Of a stretch of 32,880 nucleotides of DNA, positions 9,501 through 16,418 are shown piece after piece. The notes under the pieces are model-generated. The model was not told the origin of the DNA. It was given only the letters and a program-made list of their open reading frames with translations, and ran no database searches. Within the stretch, counting starts at the first letter, position 1. Each line of letters opens with the position of its first letter. This DNA comes from Deltaproteobacteria bacterium (GTDB taxonomy: Bacteria; Desulfobacterota; Desulfarculia; Adiutricales; Adiutricaceae), in assembly GCA_031273455.1 (NCBI GenBank), contig JAISRZ010000111.1:1-32880 (forward strand). Direction: 5' to 3'. A program made the translations under genes and the position numbers.

Positions 9501-10107
9501 AGCTTAAAGCCTCCACAAAGGCGAAGGCCTCCTGGTAGCGAAAGGCGAAAACCAAACGCCCTAAAAGCTGGGCGGCCAGTTTTTTAGTGGCCGGGTTCAG
9601 TTCCGGGGGTAAAGACTCGATTCTAATAAAATTAAATATCAATAAGGCGTCGGTTAAGCGGTCTTTTAAACAAAAATCATTAATTATATCGCCTAAAACC
9701 TCGGCCCTTTCTAAAGGCGACTCCTCGGCGGCGGAGCTCCAGATAGCTAGGCGCAAGTTTTTGGCCTCCTCCAACTGTCCCCTATCGTCATGGATTTTGG
9801 CCACTTTGGCCACCACGTCCACTTGGAGGGCCAGGACCTCGGGGTTATCGTTCCGCCGGGCCAAGGCCTGAAAGTAGGACGGGGTTTGGTCTAGTTGGTC
9901 GTGATCCGCGTACCAATGGATAAACTTATGGGCCGCTTTGGCTTTTAAGTTATCCGTGGAGGGCGAGCGACCGAGCTTGGACATGGAATCGTAGACGGCC
10001 CGGGCCTCCGCCACCTTGTCTTCCAGTAAGAGGCCCTCAATGGTTCGCGCTAGGTCTTTAGCTTGGGTTTTTTTGTTTTTCTTCAGATCTCGGGGTATTT
10101 TAGCCAT
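6580..10107 (-). CDS. Large TPR-like helical-repeat protein with an Asp/Glu-rich tract
   Basis: The 1175-residue product is almost entirely amphipathic helices, with recurring pairs such as ALxxxAEARAVYDSM and phrases like LLEEALAIYLAGF and EEAQKILDELQQFEDEG, typical of TPR/SEL1-like solenoids. I cannot place it in a named family. There is no signal peptide or membrane segment, so it is probably a cytoplasmic scaffold or partner-binding protein. Residues about 902-945 form a nearly pure Asp/Glu stretch, DNA 7294-7390, splitting the solenoid; such tracts bind basic proteins or metal ions, or act as flexible linkers. AAGGAG lies 6 bases before the ATG, so the start is secure. It sits between mog and the MOSC gene, but a role in Moco metabolism is only suggested by position. 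Its length and tract are unusual for a gene in this context. Confidence 0.75.
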   Translation of the reverse strand: MAKIPRDLKKNKKTQAKDLARTIEGLLLEDKVAEARAVYDSMSKLGRSPSTDNLKAKAAHKFIHWYADHDQLDQTPSYFQALARRNDNPEVLALQVDVVAKVAKIHDDRGQLEEAKNLRLAIWSSAAEESPLERAEVLGDIINDFCLKDRLTDALLIFNFIRIESLPPELNPATKKLAAQLLGRLVFAFRYQEAFAFVEALSSELADLEDFPETLPQTLAALVVALAFSHNFPAAFKIYALFDQNPERFKRPILRAAHGLIKALEEVGRLEEAVDIWSQIDLSAANYTSESRAFAQGLSLLDVFRPYQLGAKGIVVYQYLAKTGIIFSGDKSLDRGDSRALLLVALTVLEAFENDPEPNRAATLFILEEFKKQVINNAPEPRVPEDIPTAAYLVALADLISSLRDKFVDLDQDVQDDQNPFQLAAFLLEATSRIPLAMGLAMGAFYRLRALNQRPIDPEPLIQRLMDLSDLLSLEELEPLWEELKDSPKLFSDIRDIAIKSLDESLGVLCLQGQTELVHRLYKSVPWLNLIASPPYLPLVKSSFYLVPQIDSMTYNPEVDDAIPENLQLYAEFREIENSLSFTGDYRRLEDWYFNLPVERVSKIAGTTLGKLLAESLLKVCLDQVDDMDPSLINRLLLSAVFLHPSPEGRLGNYLTAVKILLSFLEDGRFSESLTLLEQEFEVLWSCEGNKDVWSLVALISLLSLAAPQVSSPVYRAKLEGFFEIHHGILFATHRLLRLSLAFLLDQLLNWTRDRDYNSFARHMAKYADVLSDLDSDQYTPLEAKLYAELKAHGQMGYALFAQNNGHLPEAIAIFQKVEPILSNFPHCRERKYHFILSVVKELAQDQNPSEALIWLNKLKSDSADDIANYVTLASLFLISALIGSERLEEAQKILDELQQFEDEGLEDEDEDEGEDEDDEDEDEDEDDDEDDDDDDDDVDDIYEGEIELRQYARGLGIFYLLKAYREAGLLEEALAIYLAGFKNEDDEASFIWRLNCLTDLIDSFTAHGETATATHLFTNRSWLTPLNLAAYQEAMDQVEATLDDFPPNFLESDPLYAKYNLADRVNMEATAARLGDKAVTLVQECLFMDEEDRAMAVYRSLEDLPLVDGAHANAASKLLVERLVKMGRDPEARALVNSRSEKLTPSLSQKYLSQMDRLMRPAQPSQKGKTRSAR
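7294..7390. repeat. Trinucleotide microsatellite coding for the Asp/Glu tract
   Basis: On the plus strand the stretch is made of TCG, TCA, TCT and TCC triplets in succession, the complement of GAN codons (Asp/Glu). The region 7294-7315 is a nearly pure run of the TCA-TCG pair. Replication slippage in whole triplets would change the length of the acidic tract without breaking the frame. Confidence 0.85.
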
Positions 10108-10143
10108 CTTTTTCTCCTTAAAAGCTAGACGCTTAAGTTTATG

Positions 10144-10169
10144 AAAAAAAGCCGGTCAAACCCGGCTTT
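10144..10169 (-). terminator. Rho-independent terminator after the moaC-moaA-MOSC genes
   Basis: A perfect 8-base stem, AAAGCCGG (10148-10155) with CCGGCTTT (10162-10169), encloses a 6-base loop. On the minus strand it is followed directly by a run of seven T. It sits about 60 bases after the stop of the MOSC gene and before the ribosome binding site of the repeat protein, so it separates the two transcription units. Confidence 0.85.
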
Positions 10170-10228
10170 CCCGTGGGGGGCCTAATTGGCCGAAAAATAC
10201 GGTTTAACTGGTTAGGGCGACCGCCGCC

Positions 10229-10675
10229 TTAGGGCTCTATGGCGGCTAAAGTCTCCACCCCATCGCCCGGTTTGACTTCGCCCCCGGTTAAGACCTTCGC
10301 GAAGATACCCTCGCGGGGCATGATACAGTCGCCGACCCGGTGGTAGATCTGACAGTGGCTGTGGCACTCTTTCCCGATCTGGGTCACCTCTAAAAGGGCC
10401 GCGCCCATTTTGAGGCGGGTCCCCACCGGTAAAAGGCGTAAATCCAGGCCCTCGACCAAGATGTTCTCGCCAAAATCCCCGTGGTTGGCTAAGGCCCCTT
10501 TGGCGTTAAACTCCTCCACTTTGTTGTAAGAGAGTAAGCTGACTTGGCGGTGCCATTTTCCGGCGTGGGCGTCGTCCTTTAAGCCATGCTCCGGGATCAG
10601 GGTCCCTTGGCTCACGGGTTTTTTGGGGGTGCCTTTAGCTTCGCTTAGGCATATCGCCACTATTTTTCCTTCCAT
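10229..10675 (-). CDS. MOSC-domain protein
   Basis: The 148-residue protein is a stand-alone MOSC domain, the C-terminal domain of Moco sulfurase, found in small proteins thought to bind or carry sulfur-bearing Moco. Visible marks are the N-terminal KGTPKKPV, the EHGLKDDAHAGKWHRQVSLL region (about 30-48), NHGDFGENILVEGLD, and the cysteine-bearing GKECHSHC (about 102-109) with the conserved Cys expected to carry the sulfur. Length is usual for the YiiM-like short group. AAGGA precedes the ATG. It is 42 bases after moaA on the same strand and ends at a terminator, so it is probably the last gene of a moaC-moaA-MOSC unit. The substrate is unknown. Confidence 0.85.
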   Translation of the reverse strand: MEGKIVAICLSEAKGTPKKPVSQGTLIPEHGLKDDAHAGKWHRQVSLLSYNKVEEFNAKGALANHGDFGENILVEGLDLRLLPVGTRLKMGAALLEVTQIGKECHSHCQIYHRVGDCIMPREGIFAKVLTGGEVKPGDGVETLAAIEP

Positions 10676-10717
10676 AACCGATCCTTCACCCTAAAATTTA
10701 GACTTAATTAATAACAA

Positions 10718-11686
10718 TTAGCCGCCAATGCGGCTCATGATCCGCTCATCGGCCGCCTCAGCCTCTTTGGTGAAACTATGGCTAAGGGGTTTTTTATAAA
10801 CCGCCTCGATCATAGCTCTAGCCATGGCCGCCTCATCGTCTAAAGGCAAGAAAAGCCCCCGGTCCATGTGGAGGCAAGTTTTAAAACAACCGTCCGCGGT
10901 GATCCTAATCCTATTACATCGATCGCAAAAACAGGATTTAACCGCGTTAATAAAGCCGATCCGCCCTTTAAAACCCTCTAAGGCGTAATAGGTGGCCGGG
11001 CCATTGCCTAGCGTCCGACTGACCGGGGTTAAAGGCCCAAAGGCCTGGGCTAGCTCTTTTTGCAAGATCTCCGGGTCCAAGCGCTCTTGGCCTTTACCTA
11101 AACCAATGGGCATGAGCTCAATGAAGCGCACGTGGAGATCATGGTCTTTAGCTAAAGCGGCTAAAGACATTAGATCTTTGATCGGCGAACTGGCCGTGGG
11201 GACGCAGTTGACCTTCACCGACAATTTACCCGGTTTATCTAAAACCCGGCTTAACCCGGCTAAAACCCGGGGGAGGTAATCGCGGCGGGTTAAAGCCTCA
11301 AAGCGGGCGGGATCCAAGGTGTCCAAGCTAACGTTAACCGCGTCCAAGCCAGCGTCGATCAAATCCGCGGCCAAGGTCGCCAATAAAAGGCCGTTAGTGG
11401 TTAAAGTGACGTTAGCGATCTGGCTGGAGTTTTTGGCCAAACGGATGATCTGGGTCACTTCCGGGTGGACTAAAGGCTCCCCGCCGGTGATTTTTAGCTT
11501 TTTAACGCCCAAAGAGCCGGCCACCCGGATAATCCGCTCAATCCGGGGAAAAGACATAATATGGGCCGGCTCATTATCGTCCTCGGGCATACAATAGACG
11601 CACCGAAGGTTACAACGGTCGGTGATGGCCAGACGGAGGTAATCCATGACCCGGCCATGGGCGTCCTTTAAGACGGTCTCGCTCAT
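10718..11686 (-). CDS. moaA: GTP 3',8-cyclase MoaA
   Basis: This radical-SAM enzyme converts GTP to 3',8-cyclo-GTP, the first step of molybdopterin synthesis. The 322 residues match the family length. The N-terminal cluster is C25-x3-C29-x2-C32 in DRCNLRCVYCMPE, and the SAM-binding region includes ITGGEPLV (66-73). The C-terminal substrate-side cluster is C254-x2-C257-x13-C271, in the expected CDRCNRIRITADG context. The protein ends in the double glycine (SRIGG) needed for activity. Every key residue is therefore present. The ATG overlaps the end of moaC by four bases, so translation is coupled and the two enzymes act in succession. Confidence 0.95.
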   Translation of the reverse strand: MSETVLKDAHGRVMDYLRLAITDRCNLRCVYCMPEDDNEPAHIMSFPRIERIIRVAGSLGVKKLKITGGEPLVHPEVTQIIRLAKNSSQIANVTLTTNGLLLATLAADLIDAGLDAVNVSLDTLDPARFEALTRRDYLPRVLAGLSRVLDKPGKLSVKVNCVPTASSPIKDLMSLAALAKDHDLHVRFIELMPIGLGKGQERLDPEILQKELAQAFGPLTPVSRTLGNGPATYYALEGFKGRIGFINAVKSCFCDRCNRIRITADGCFKTCLHMDRGLFLPLDDEAAMARAMIEAVYKKPLSHSFTKEAEAADERIMSRIGG

Positions 11687-12180
11687 GGCCCCACCAAAGT
11701 CTCCCGCCGAAACTCGCCGGATTGGCCCCCGGATTTTTCCACCAGGTAGATGGGCCCAATGACCATGGATTTATCCAACGCCTTACACATGTCGTAAACG
11801 GTTAGAAGGGCGGCGGAGACCCCGGTTAAGGCCTCCATCTCCACCCCGGTTTGGCCTTGGCTAGCCACCCGGCAGATAACCTGGACCCGGTTCTGGCTTT
11901 GGTCCAACTCAAAATCCACTGAACACTGGACGATAAAGACTGGATGGCACAGAGGGATAAGCTCCGAGGTTTTCTTGGCCCCGGTGATGCCGGCCACCCG
12001 GGCCACGCCTAGGACATCGCCTTTTTTGAGGCTCTGGCTAATAATGGCCGCCATCACCCCTGGACCGACCTGGATGGAGCCCCGGGCCTCGGCCAAGCGA
12101 TGGGTGATCGGTTTGGCGCCAACGTCAACCATGATGGCCTGACCTTCCGCGTCAAGGTGGGTAAAAGGCTGTCCAGTCAT
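11683..12180 (-). CDS. moaC: Cyclic pyranopterin monophosphate synthase MoaC
   Basis: MoaC rearranges 3',8-cyclo-GTP to cyclic pyranopterin monophosphate. The 165-residue protein shows the family hallmarks: VDVGAKPITHRLAEARG near the start, the KKTSELIPLCHPV motif with its conserved Lys and His, GVEMEALTGVSAALLTVYDM with the conserved Glu/Thr and Asp, and the final CKALDKSM segment. GGAG lies 8 bases before the ATG. A good promoter lies about 40-70 bases upstream (12220-12248). It is the first gene of a unit with moaA and probably the MOSC gene. The genes for MoaB/MoaD/MoaE are not in the window. Confidence 0.95.
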   Translation of the reverse strand: MTGQPFTHLDAEGQAIMVDVGAKPITHRLAEARGSIQVGPGVMAAIISQSLKKGDVLGVARVAGITGAKKTSELIPLCHPVFIVQCSVDFELDQSQNRVQVICRVASQGQTGVEMEALTGVSAALLTVYDMCKALDKSMVIGPIYLVEKSGGQSGEFRRETLVGP

Positions 12181-12219
12181 GATTCGACTCCAAGGTGTTC
12201 TAAAGAAATCTATCGGAAA

Positions 12220-12248
12220 ATTTTACCACGATTGGCTAAAAGAGACAA
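12220..12248 (-). promoter_or_regulatory. Promoter of the moaC-moaA unit
   Basis: On the minus strand TTGTCT (12243-12248) and TAAAAT (12220-12225) are separated by 17 bases, ending about 40 bases before the moaC start. The short predicted leader, about 30 bases, leaves no room for a Moco riboswitch, and I saw none. Confidence 0.55.
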
Positions 12249-12575
12249 AAAACCGTTGGGGTTCGTCAATAATTTAATTTGCGGGGGCGGATGGTTTTCG
12301 GGGTCTAAAGGAACCTACCGGTCAAGGGGCGTTTATGGGGAGTTTAAAAGCCGGGCCGAGCCGGTTAGGTTAGAGGATCAGAGGTTTGGCCGCGTCAATA
12401 TTTAAGGGTTTTAAGGGTTTAAGGGGCCTTTCGGGTCAGGGCCAAGATTACGATGGGGTTTTTAAGGGGTGGTTAAAAGGTGTCTATTTACGGGTTTGGG
12501 CCATTTTTCTAGGGGGGTAGCCTGGGGGGGTAGCCCCGGATTTTTAGCCCCCCAATCCATTAAGGGAGAAATTAC
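12249..12575. other. Non-coding stretch between moaC and the small membrane protein
   Basis: About 330 bases with no gene I can support. It is rich in short G-runs and AAGGGTTT-like words (12400-12480). Near 12510-12540 the word GGGGGGTAGCC occurs twice in tandem beside GGGGGGCT on the other strand. This could fold as a stem after the small membrane-protein gene, but it lacks a clean T-run, so I do not call a terminator. Confidence 0.4.
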
Positions 12576-12743
12576 TTAGTCTTCATCGTCTTTTGACGGG
12601 TTTTTTTGTTCTTTATCTTGGTTATTTAGGTCTCTCCAGGCAGTAATACCACAATAAAGACCAACAAGGAACATAATTACAATAAGAATAAAGAAAGCTC
12701 CCCACATCACTTCGGGGCTCCGCTTGGCGAACAGGAAATCCAT
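12576..12743 (-). CDS. Small single-pass membrane protein (55 residues), unknown function
   Basis: A short gene easily missed by length cut-offs. The minus strand reads MDFLFAKRSPEVMWGAFF and on through a hydrophobic helix (residues about 13-35: I, L, V, M, F and G), then a charged tail rich in D, K, E, Q and N that ends DDED. AAGGAG lies 7 bases before the ATG, an excellent ribosome binding site. The basic FAKR before the helix and the acidic tail after it suggest that the N-terminus lies in the cytoplasm, though the charge bias is slight. It lies between the antitoxin-like gene and moaC on the same strand but about 180 bases from the former. I do not recognise the family; small subunits of respiratory or transport complexes often look like this. 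Confidence 0.7.
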   Translation of the reverse strand: MDFLFAKRSPEVMWGAFFILIVIMFLVGLYCGITAWRDLNNQDKEQKNPSKDDED

Positions 12744-12925
12744 AAGTTACTCCTTGTTTTGGTCGTTTTGAGAACGCGACCTGGTTTGACGCTCAGAGCC
12801 TATCGCTTGTTAAAGAGATCAGACCGCGTCTTAAAGAGCTCAACTTGGCCCCTGTTAAAGGCCTGTTAAAGGCTCCGCTGGCCTCCCACCTTTCAAATAT
12901 TCTGTCGTAAGCGTCAAAGAACGCT

Positions 12926-13186
12926 TTATCTGCGTTTATTAGCCTCTTCCCTATCAAATTTAAAATTCTTAGTGGAAAATCTAATGTCCTTAAAGTCATC
13001 TAACTTTAAAGCGCCAGCTTTAGTTTTATTAACAATAGTTCCTGGGTTTGCGGAATCAGAATTATCCGTTAATATCGGTTCAATTGTAATAATACGGTTG
13101 TTAATTTCAACCAGAACATTAGACGCGCCAAATGAATTGGTTATAAACTCTGCCAAAACATTGATATTCATAACTTGTTTAGACAT
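12926..13186 (-). CDS. Antitoxin-like small protein (Phd/VapB type C-terminus)
   Basis: The 86-residue protein opens with MSKQVMNINVLAEFITNSFG and a short beta-rich part (VLVEINNRIITIEPI) like the DNA-binding half of small antitoxins. It ends FSTKNFKFDREEANKRR. The F-K-F-D-R-E-E-A-N ending is, from memory, a recurrent C-terminus of antitoxins paired with PIN-domain toxins. No PIN toxin follows; the downstream sequence lacks the usual LLDTN opening. Instead the gene sits directly behind the AAA ATPase. The end of that gene, GAAGGAG, is its ribosome binding site and the start follows the stop by 5 bases, so the two are translationally coupled. It may be an orphan antitoxin or a partner of the ATPase. 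Confidence 0.6.
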   Translation of the reverse strand: MSKQVMNINVLAEFITNSFGASNVLVEINNRIITIEPILTDNSDSANPGTIVNKTKAGALKLDDFKDIRFSTKNFKFDREEANKRR

Positions 13187-13191
13187 TTGAA

Positions 13192-14388
13192 CTAAACTCC
13201 TTCTATGAGTAGGCTATGGTTCCAGAGATAGCCTAGTAAGTCACCGCCTTCAACAAATTCTTTGATCTGTTTATTGTCAGCGGCGCGCATAACGCTGGCG
13301 TAACCATCCAGGTCTTTAACCAAAAAATATAATTCTTCCAGATTGACCGCGTCTAACAAATCTGGCGAATGGGTGGAAATAAAGACTTGCCCGGCTTTTT
13401 CCTGACCCTCGCCGACAGAGTATTGGCGAAATTCTTCCACCAGAAGAGACAATAATTTTGGATAAATCTGATTTTCAGGTTCAATAAGGCCCAGCCAAGA
13501 GCGCCGCTCTGGATTATAGAGTAACAATAGGTAAGTAAAGATTTTAATTACTCCATCTGATACATATGATGACAAAAAATGTTCCTGAAAATTATTATCG
13601 ATGAATTTCAGGGCGATACGCCCATCTTCTGTAAATATTGTTTGGATATCAATTATACCAGGAACGTATTGTTTCATAACTTCAATAATTTTAGGGCCAT
13701 GACGCGCCTGATTATGGCGCGTATAATGGGTAACCGAGGCGAGATTATGACTGGCCTTAGCTAGACGCTTGGCCAGTTGGACATTTGTTATCTCGCGCGC
13801 GTCGTTAATATGAAAATCGGCGACCAACCAATCCTCTATTCGCTGACAAAACTTGGAGGCTACCCCAAAATCAGCCATATTCCCCAGGGCCTTAACCGCC
13901 AGAATCCGCGGCGAATTTAAGGCGCGTAAAAGTCGATTTTTACCTTCTTTAGCGGATTGACAATCAGTGAGGTCGCCTTCAGCGGCCCAGCCTTTACCGT
14001 CGTGAAACTCCAGCGCGGGCCAGGGTTTTCCCTTACTTCCAGGCCTAATTCGCATAATTTCTGTTTTAACGACCGGAATTTGTTTATCGTTTAAGCCAAT
14101 AGACAATTCGTAAGATATTAAAGGCGCGCCTTTTTCTGGACGAAATTTGAGGATAAATGAGATATCCCCATTTTGACCTCTAGACACAACCTCGCGAAAC
14201 CCGCCGCGAGACTTTAGCGCCACGCTTACGTCATTAAATAACGAATCCTGAAGGAAACTAAATACATCGAATAGAGCGCTTTTCCCCACGCCATTACGAC
14301 CAATAAATACAGCCATACCAGGAATATTTTTCAAAACCACATTTTGTAAGGATTTAAAATTATGAATTTCCAGATATTCTATCCTCAT
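13192..14388 (-). CDS. AAA-family ATPase (AAA_21/OLD-like), probable defence-type protein
   Basis: The 398-residue protein is an ABC/SMC-fold AAA ATPase of the group found in OLD-like and defence-associated proteins. It opens RIEYLEIHNFKSLQNVVL, carries Walker A GRNGVGKS (30-37), a Walker B-like segment in WLGLIEPENQIYP, and the D-loop/His switch VFISTHSPDLLDAV (about 330-343). A central helical insert lies between. The C-terminal tail, EFVEGGDLLGYLWNHSLLIEGV, lacks a Toprim domain, so no nuclease is built in. The ATG at 14388 is chosen over the in-frame TTG at 14400 because GGAG lies just before it. Base composition is more AT-rich than the Moco genes, which suggests acquisition. In related loci such ATPases are followed by an effector; here the follower is the small antitoxin-like protein. 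Confidence 0.8.
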   Translation of the reverse strand: MRIEYLEIHNFKSLQNVVLKNIPGMAVFIGRNGVGKSALFDVFSFLQDSLFNDVSVALKSRGGFREVVSRGQNGDISFILKFRPEKGAPLISYELSIGLNDKQIPVVKTEIMRIRPGSKGKPWPALEFHDGKGWAAEGDLTDCQSAKEGKNRLLRALNSPRILAVKALGNMADFGVASKFCQRIEDWLVADFHINDAREITNVQLAKRLAKASHNLASVTHYTRHNQARHGPKIIEVMKQYVPGIIDIQTIFTEDGRIALKFIDNNFQEHFLSSYVSDGVIKIFTYLLLLYNPERRSWLGLIEPENQIYPKLLSLLVEEFRQYSVGEGQEKAGQVFISTHSPDLLDAVNLEELYFLVKDLDGYASVMRAADNKQIKEFVEGGDLLGYLWNHSLLIEGV

Positions 14389-14771
14389 AATTGTCTCCAA
14401 AAAAATTTATAAAATCAAAACGCGACTTTATTTGTTAAATAAAAATCAAATATACTGTTAGCGCAAAATAAAGTTAGAACGCGCGATTTATAATATATTA
14501 AATTCTCGGCCAAAGGGACATCGCTCTTAGGGGGGCTTCGTCAATTTTATGGCCTCAGCGCGTTGTACTCTGACCATACGTAAGGCTCGGTGACGTTAAA
14601 AGTCTGGTTAGCGGGTATTTATAGGGCTTTCGCGCGCTTACTTGGTCAAGGCGAGAATATTATTATATGTTACTACAGGGGCGATTTGTTATCAATATAA
14701 AAAATCAACGCGAAAAAAAATAAACGCTGTAAAAAAACTATAGGGGTTTTTAGAAGGGATAAATGGGGGGT
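14389..14771. other. AT-rich intergenic stretch before the AAA ATPase gene
   Basis: About 380 bases without a gene on either strand. The part next to the ATPase (14400-14510) is AT-rich and must hold its promoter. Boxes such as TATTAT/TATATT are present on the minus strand, but no pair with a good -35 and spacing stands out. The part nearer mobA contains scattered GCGCGC words and nothing I can name. No terminator was recognised after mobA. Confidence 0.4.
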
Positions 14772-15380
14772 TTAGGGCTTGGGGGTAAAACCCCAAGCTA
14801 AAGCTTCTTTAGGGGTGTTTAAGTTTTGAAAGAGCCCGGGCGGAATCTCCTCGGCTAATAGGTCTAAGTAAGAGACCTTTAACTTGGGGAAACTGAGCCT
14901 AATGGCCCGTAAGCCTTGGTCCAGACTGTCCGCGAAGACTGGGGCGCAGTTAGGCCCGTAAAAGGCGTATAAAGGCTCGATCCGCCCCTCTCGCCTGGGT
15001 AAGGCCACGTCAGCCTTATTGACCTCCAAAAGTTCTTTTAGCCTTAAGATAATCCCTAAATCTAAGGTCGGTTGGTCGCCGGCTAAAATAAAAAAAGGTC
15101 GCCCTTCCTTAGCGGTTAAAGCGGTCAGAATGGCCCCGGTTGGCCCGGTCAGCGGCCTTTTATCGGCGTCCACCGGGTAATCTAAACCCTTAACCCCAGA
15201 AAACTTTTGGGGATCGTCACTAATAAGCCGAACCTCCTCAAACCATTCGGCCAGCCGCTCGGCCAAAGAGGCCAAAAGAAGGCGGCCCTTTTGGTCGGTT
15301 AAAAAGGCTTTATCCGAGCCCATGCGCGAGCTTTGGCCCCCACAGAGGATGGCCGCGCTATAGCCAGCTAGCTCTTTCAT
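14772..15380 (-). CDS. mobA: Molybdenum cofactor guanylyltransferase MobA
   Basis: MobA joins GMP to Moco, giving the guanine dinucleotide form used by DMSO-reductase-type enzymes such as formate dehydrogenases. The 202-residue protein has the nucleotidyltransferase opening AAILCGGQSSRMGSDKAFL with the GTP-binding Gly/Arg/Lys, the VDADKRPLTGPTGAIL segment, ILAGDQPTLD with the metal-binding Asp, and the terminal FQNLNTPKEAL, where N-x-N-T-P is characteristic. It begins 3 bases after the tatC stop, with AAGGAG within the tatC end as ribosome binding site, and closes the six-gene unit. Pairing with TatC makes sense, since many bis-MGD enzymes are exported folded by Tat. Confidence 0.93.
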   Translation of the reverse strand: MKELAGYSAAILCGGQSSRMGSDKAFLTDQKGRLLLASLAERLAEWFEEVRLISDDPQKFSGVKGLDYPVDADKRPLTGPTGAILTALTAKEGRPFFILAGDQPTLDLGIILRLKELLEVNKADVALPRREGRIEPLYAFYGPNCAPVFADSLDQGLRAIRLSFPKLKVSYLDLLAEEIPPGLFQNLNTPKEALAWGFTPKP

Positions 15381-15383
15381 AAG

Positions 15384-16418
15384 TTACGGCTCCTTGGGGG
15401 TTTTTAGAGGTTGGGTTAGGGGGTTTAAGTCCGCCTCCGGGTTAGGTAAGGGGTTTTCCGGGGGTAAAGGGCTAGGCTGGCTGACCTCCGGGGCGATAAG
15501 CTTGGGGTTAACCATTGGTAAACTTTCCGTGAGGCCCTCGGCGCTAGGCCCCGTTTCCTTCGGCTCCAGAAGAGCCGCATTCGGGGGTTCTGGGGAGGCG
15601 TCTAGGTTGTCGACATCTGGGTTGGCGTCTAGGTTGTCTAATAGGGCGTCTTCCTTTAGGTCCTTAGTCGCCGCGTCATCGCCAAGATCCTCGTCCTCCG
15701 CGTCTTCGGCCCGGGCTTTGGGCAAAAGAAAGACGCTAATCTCGTACAGAATTAAAAGGGTCACCGCCAGAAAACACTGACTGACCGCGTCCGGGGGCGT
15801 TAGGATGGCCCCTAAGACAAAAAAGCCGATGATGGCGTAGGGCCGCCGCTTTTTTAAGGTGTCAGCGGTGATAATCCCTAACCGGCCTAAAAACATGAGG
15901 ACCAAGGGCATTTGGAAGGCCAGGGCGAAGACCAAGGTTAAACCCATGACCAAAGAGAGGTAGCGGTCCCCGGCTAGAACCGGTTGGATGGTCGGCGTCT
16001 GGAAAGCTAAAAAGAAGCCAAATAAGCTGGGCCAGACTAAAAAGTAAGCGAACCCCACCCCCAGAAAAAAGAGGATTAAAGCGAAAAAAGCCATTAACGG
16101 GACTCTTTTCCTCTCCGTGGGAAGTAGCCCGGGGGCGCAGAAAGCCCAAGCTTGGTACAAGGTGATGGGCGCGGAGAAGATTAACCCCGCCCAGAGGCTA
16201 ACCTTTAAGTTTAAGGTGAAAGCGTCCGGTAAACCAAAGAACTTTAAGCTTTCATTAGGGGGTAAAAATTTAAGAACCGGGGCTAAAAGGAAATCCAAGA
16301 TCCCCCCGGCCAAGGGCCAGGAAGCGAAGGTGGCGACTAGGATAGCCGCGATGGCCACCAAAAGCCTAGTCCGTAACTCCCGTAAGTGGCCTAAAAAGCT
16401 ATCGTGACCGGGTTTCAT
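15384..16418 (-). CDS. tatC: Sec-independent protein translocase TatC with long C-terminal extension
   Basis: TatC is the twin-arginine receptor of the Tat system, which exports folded, often cofactor-bearing proteins. Residues about 1-235 match the family: SFLGHLRELRTRLL at the N-terminus, the first periplasmic loop with the conserved FxxP-type region, SAPITLYQAWAFCAPGLLPTER, and six membrane helices to about residue 231. The family usually ends near 250 residues. Here about 110 more follow, rich in Asp, Glu, Pro and Asn, with a doubled motif (DNLDANPDV, DNLDASPEP). This tail should be cytoplasmic and disordered. The gene overlaps the amidotransferase gene by 20 bases. No tatA/tatB is in the window. 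Confidence 0.93.
   Translation of the reverse strand: MKPGHDSFLGHLRELRTRLLVAIAAILVATFASWPLAGGILDFLLAPVLKFLPPNESLKFFGLPDAFTLNLKVSLWAGLIFSAPITLYQAWAFCAPGLLPTERKRVPLMAFFALILFFLGVGFAYFLVWPSLFGFFLAFQTPTIQPVLAGDRYLSLVMGLTLVFALAFQMPLVLMFLGRLGIITADTLKKRRPYAIIGFFVLGAILTPPDAVSQCFLAVTLLILYEISVFLLPKARAEDAEDEDLGDDAATKDLKEDALLDNLDANPDVDNLDASPEPPNAALLEPKETGPSAEGLTESLPMVNPKLIAPEVSQPSPLPPENPLPNPEADLNPLTQPLKTPKEP

Noticed and set aside
12181..12575. Moco riboswitch upstream of moaC
   Set aside because: A good promoter sits only about 40 bases before moaC, leaving too short a leader; I could not recognise the riboswitch core.
12793..12999. 68-codon minus-strand frame overlapping the antitoxin-like gene
   Set aside because: Its first third is an alternative frame of the antitoxin-like gene, it lacks a ribosome binding site, and the rest has no toxin motif such as LLDTN; it may be eroded spacer.
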